A stretch of 33,413 bases of DNA. Origin: DATLMR01 sp035537555. GTDB taxonomy: Bacteria > Acidobacteriota > Blastocatellia > UBA7656. The notes under the pieces were generated by a model. The model was not told the DNA's origin. It saw only the letters and a program-made list of their open reading frames with translations, and ran no database searches. The position numbers and the translations under genes are program-made. Location of the stretch: positions 1 to 33,413 of the forward strand of contig DATLMR010000021.1 in assembly GCA_035537555.1 (NCBI GenBank), written 5' to 3'. Positions 31,277 to 33,413 of the stretch are shown here, piece by piece; positions within the stretch are counted from its first letter, which is position 1; the number at the start of each line of letters is the position of its first letter.

Positions 31277-32299
31277 ATGAGGACCAGAACCAGGCTGTCA
31301 GTCAGCTTTACTTTTGTAGCGGTTATACTCGTGGCGGTACTTCTTAGTTGCACGAACAATACTCAAAATAATAATGGAGGGAGTACAGACGCCTCAGACC
31401 GGGTGAAACTTGTCCTAGATTGGCGTCCTGGTGCCGAGCACGCATTCCTTAGCCTCGCCAAACAGCGAAAAACTTTTGAGGCCCAAGGCATATCAGTTGA
31501 TGTTATACCCGGCGGGGGATCTTCAAAGGCGGCATCGCAGGTTGACGCAGGTGCTGCGGAGTTCGGTTTGTGTGCTGGCGAAACTGCGCTTCAAGCTTTT
31601 GCTAAAGGGAAGCACATTGCAGCGTTAGCGATTTTCTATCCGAATACTCCGGCGACGATTCTCTCCCTGGCAGACAAAAACATAAAAAGGCCCGAGGACC
31701 TCTACGGAAAGCGCCTAGGATATATCCAGGGCTCCAGCGCGTTCAAAAACTATCAGGCCTTCGCCGCGAAGGCAGGGCTTGATAGGAAACAAATTACTGA
31801 GATTGCAATTGCCGGTAAGGCCGAGGAATTGACGGTCCCTAACGCGCTTATAGACGCGACGGTCGAGTTCAGCTATCAGTACCCACTTCAACTCAAGCTC
31901 AAGGGTATACCAGTCAACGAAATTCCGTTCCGCGATTACGACGTGAAGGTATACGGCCTCGGTTTGATAGTCTCGTCGGACCTTTTGCAGAAGAACCCTA
32001 AACTAGTGGAGCGGATGACGCGCGCCGTAGTTGAGGCTTACCGCTACGCATTAGAGCATGAGGATGATGCACTATCTGCTTTCTTGCAGGAATACAAGGA
32101 CCAAGATCCAGAATATTCAAAGGCTAAATTTGTGTGGGTGAAGAACTTCGTAATGCGAGATACAGGAAGCCTCCAGGACGTAGGCAAACACGATCAAGAG
32201 GGCTGGCAAGCAACGGCAGACTATCTACGCGAGACTAATCAAGTGGATAAGTCAGTGGATAATTTGGCCGATTTTTATGTAACAAAGTACGTCCCGTGA
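31277..32299 (+). CDS. NMT1/THI5-like ABC substrate-binding lipoprotein
   Basis: The 340-residue protein has a lipoprotein signal with Cys25 (LLSC). An Asn/Ser-rich linker and a periplasmic-binding fold of the NMT1/THI5-like type follow: VKLVLDWRPGAEHAFLSLAK, then VDVIPGGGSSKAASQVDAGA and FGLCAGETALQAFAKGK. Relatives bind HMP/thiamine precursors, riboflavin or aliphatic sulfonates; the ligand here is unknown. AGGAGA lies 8 bases upstream of the ATG. The permease follows after 7 bp. It is intact, unlike the genes around the block. Confidence 0.9.
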   Translation: MRTRTRLSVSFTFVAVILVAVLLSCTNNTQNNNGGSTDASDRVKLVLDWRPGAEHAFLSLAKQRKTFEAQGISVDVIPGGGSSKAASQVDAGAAEFGLCAGETALQAFAKGKHIAALAIFYPNTPATILSLADKNIKRPEDLYGKRLGYIQGSSAFKNYQAFAAKAGLDRKQITEIAIAGKAEELTVPNALIDATVEFSYQYPLQLKLKGIPVNEIPFRDYDVKVYGLGLIVSSDLLQKNPKLVERMTRAVVEAYRYALEHEDDALSAFLQEYKDQDPEYSKAKFVWVKNFVMRDTGSLQDVGKHDQEGWQATADYLRETNQVDKSVDNLADFYVTKYVP

Positions 32300-32306
32300 G
32301 TCAGAT

Positions 32307-33086
32307 ATGAAACGCTACAAAGCATTATTTGGACAAGTCGCGGTGTGGACAGTAATAGTTGCCGGCTTTTTGGTTTGTTGGGAGGCGCTCGTACGGTTCG
32401 GGCCCCTCTCTCGGCTGGTTGCCTCGCCGAGCGCTGTATTAGGTTGGTCAGTCCAGAATTATAACAGCCTCTGGATGCACACACTCGTGACGCTGAAGGA
32501 GACCCTATACGGATTCAGTATAGCTTTCATTCTTTCAATTACGTTCGGGATTGTGATAGACGCGGTTCCACCCATAAAGAGAGGGGCCATGGCCGTTTTG
32601 GCTGCCTCGAATGGAATACCGAAGGTAGTCTTTGCCCCCCTCTTTTTTGTATGGCTTGGTTACGGTATGACTCCGAAAATCGCGATGGGCGCCCTTATCG
32701 CGTTCTTTCCGATACTAGTCGGCTTCCTCCACGGACTTGAACTTGTCGACCCTTCGATGCGACGCTTTCTTGCAACAACCGGTGCACCATGGCGACAAGT
32801 ATTCCTTCGCGTTCGCCTGCCCTGGGCGCTACGCAGCACCGTCGCGGGCTGTAAGGTGGCTATTGGTCTAGCGCTGATAGGGGCCATCGTGAGTGAGTTC
32901 GTGAATGCAAGTAATGGCCTCGGCTTTTTGGTTAAGCTGGGTGAGGATAATTTTGAATTAGAGATGCAATTCTCCGGCATTGTGGCTGTAAGTATTCTAG
33001 GTCTGTTGCTATATTTGGTAATAGACCTCTTAGATGTTCTCTTCTTGTCTCGCTTTCCACCCTTAAGACAACGTGAGCAGGATTGA
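32307..33086 (+). CDS. ABC transporter permease (TauC/SsuC/ThiX type)
   Basis: The 259-residue protein has six hydrophobic segments with the BPD transporter family domain. The EAA-like loop reads RFLATTGAPWRQVFLRVRLP then WALR, contacting the ATPase. The first helix FLVCWEALVRFGPLS and the KVVFAPLFFVWLGYGMTPK block match SsuC/TauC proteins. It completes the importer with 30148 and 31277. It is followed directly by the second recombinase fragment. Confidence 0.92.
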   Translation: MKRYKALFGQVAVWTVIVAGFLVCWEALVRFGPLSRLVASPSAVLGWSVQNYNSLWMHTLVTLKETLYGFSIAFILSITFGIVIDAVPPIKRGAMAVLAASNGIPKVVFAPLFFVWLGYGMTPKIAMGALIAFFPILVGFLHGLELVDPSMRRFLATTGAPWRQVFLRVRLPWALRSTVAGCKVAIGLALIGAIVSEFVNASNGLGFLVKLGEDNFELEMQFSGIVAVSILGLLLYLVIDLLDVLFLSRFPPLRQREQD

Positions 33087-33413
33087 CCAGGAATAAAGGA
33101 CATTGAACGACTCCACCATGAAAAACCTTTCGCGGCACTTCGAGAATTGGCTAAATCTAATGAGAAGTCCGTTCGTATTCGTTTGGAAAGGTCGGGATTA
33201 AGCGCGGCAAGGGTTACACATGGCTTTCACCTCCTCCGCCACTCGGCAGCTTCAATAGTCCATGCGCAGACGCGCGATCTGGCTCTTGCTCAGGAATTGC
33301 TGGGGCATTCTCGGTTGAGCACTACTGCGGATATTTACACACATACGCAAAGCTCAGCCGAAGAAGCAACGGAGACTCTTGCGCGGGAGATTTGGACAAA
33401 CTGTGGCCGAAAT
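33087..33413 (+). pseudogene. C-terminal half of a tyrosine recombinase (copy 2), cut by the window edge
   Basis: The frame is open from the permease stop to the window end. It reads a stretch beginning IKDIERLHHEKPFAALRELA that I do not recognise. Then come RVTHGFHLLRHSAASIVH and LLGHSRLSTTADIYTHTQSS with the HxxR (HLLR), LGH and tyrosine (ADIY) motifs. No convincing start codon exists, so it is another truncated recombinase. The 3' end lies beyond the window. Confidence 0.8.
33221..33413 (+). repeat. 193-bp recombinase-end repeat, copy 2
   Basis: It is the second copy of 28911-29103, in direct orientation and 97% identical. The window ends inside the repeat, so its full extent is unknown. 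Confidence 0.95.

Noticed and set aside
29189..33413. Integron-like cassette array
   Set aside because: The recombinase pieces are C-terminal fragments, the repeats are direct and lack the paired-box palindrome of attC sites, and no integron integrase signature is visible.
28649..33413. A complete RiPP biosynthetic cluster
   Set aside because: Only a candidate precursor, a truncated methyltransferase and a nutrient-type importer are seen; no dedicated maturase or exporter is present in this window.

Overview
The window looks like part of an Acidobacteriota chromosome, perhaps near Blastocatellia or Pyrinomonadales. The evidence is a VWFA-related secreted protein of the acidobacterial type at 5236-6183, a Gram-negative heptose/LPS gene set, a DUF1111-type di-haem oxidoreductase, a rimO-pgpA-nadD-like-cinA run and moderately high GC. 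The taxonomic call is inference from gene content only. I saw no rRNA, tRNA, CRISPR array or replication origin.

Region 1 (1-5002, minus strand) is an envelope-sugar cluster. In transcription order it holds a small Trm112-like zinc protein, a GT9 heptosyltransferase, a RfaE1-type heptose-7-phosphate kinase and a UDP-HexNAc dehydrogenase. A Ycf48-like beta-propeller lipoprotein and the start of another secreted protein follow. Region 2 (5236-10303, plus strand) has the VWFA protein, then the tightly packed rimO, pgpA, nadD-like and cinA genes, which overlap by a few bases except for a 30-bp palindrome before the nadD-like gene. Region 3 (10300-14050) holds a LysR regulator divergent from a DUF4032-like mini-gene, a TPR-Fis regulator and a KGG-repeat stress protein. 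Region 4 (14.0-20.99 kb) contains a di-haem cytochrome peroxidase-like protein behind a structured leader, a lipoprotein, a PflA-like radical SAM protein, a small secreted protein, a DUF2461 protein, an SRPBCC protein and a small ferredoxin-fold-like protein. Region 5 (21.1-25.8 kb, minus strand) has a YihY/BrkB membrane protein, the complete succinate dehydrogenase operon sdhCAB and a very acidic 49-residue protein.

From about 26.1 kb to the end the character changes, and this is the accessory part. An extremely GC-rich BNR/sialidase-fold secreted protein (26427-27914) is followed by a REP-like inverted repeat. Then come an N-terminally deleted AAA+ ATPase, a C-terminally deleted S8-peptidase-like gene and the C-terminal half of a tyrosine recombinase. 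That segment is bracketed by 93-bp direct repeats (26106-26198 and 29189-29281), the second one base after the recombinase stop codon. A second, lower-GC block follows. It has a 52-codon RiPP-like precursor with a VKGG leader end, a truncated methyltransferase overlapping an ABC ATPase, a frame-broken small gene, a THI5/NMT1-like binding lipoprotein and a TauC/SsuC-type permease. It ends with a second copy of the same recombinase C-terminus (33221-33413), which runs off the window.

The most notable structure is therefore a modular array in which unrelated cargo blocks each end in the same recombinase 3' end, at least once followed by the 93-bp repeat. I read it as a decayed or tandemly built integrative element. 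The RiPP-like peptide beside a transporter is the most promising single gene for follow-up. I do not see a complete modification machinery for it in this window.
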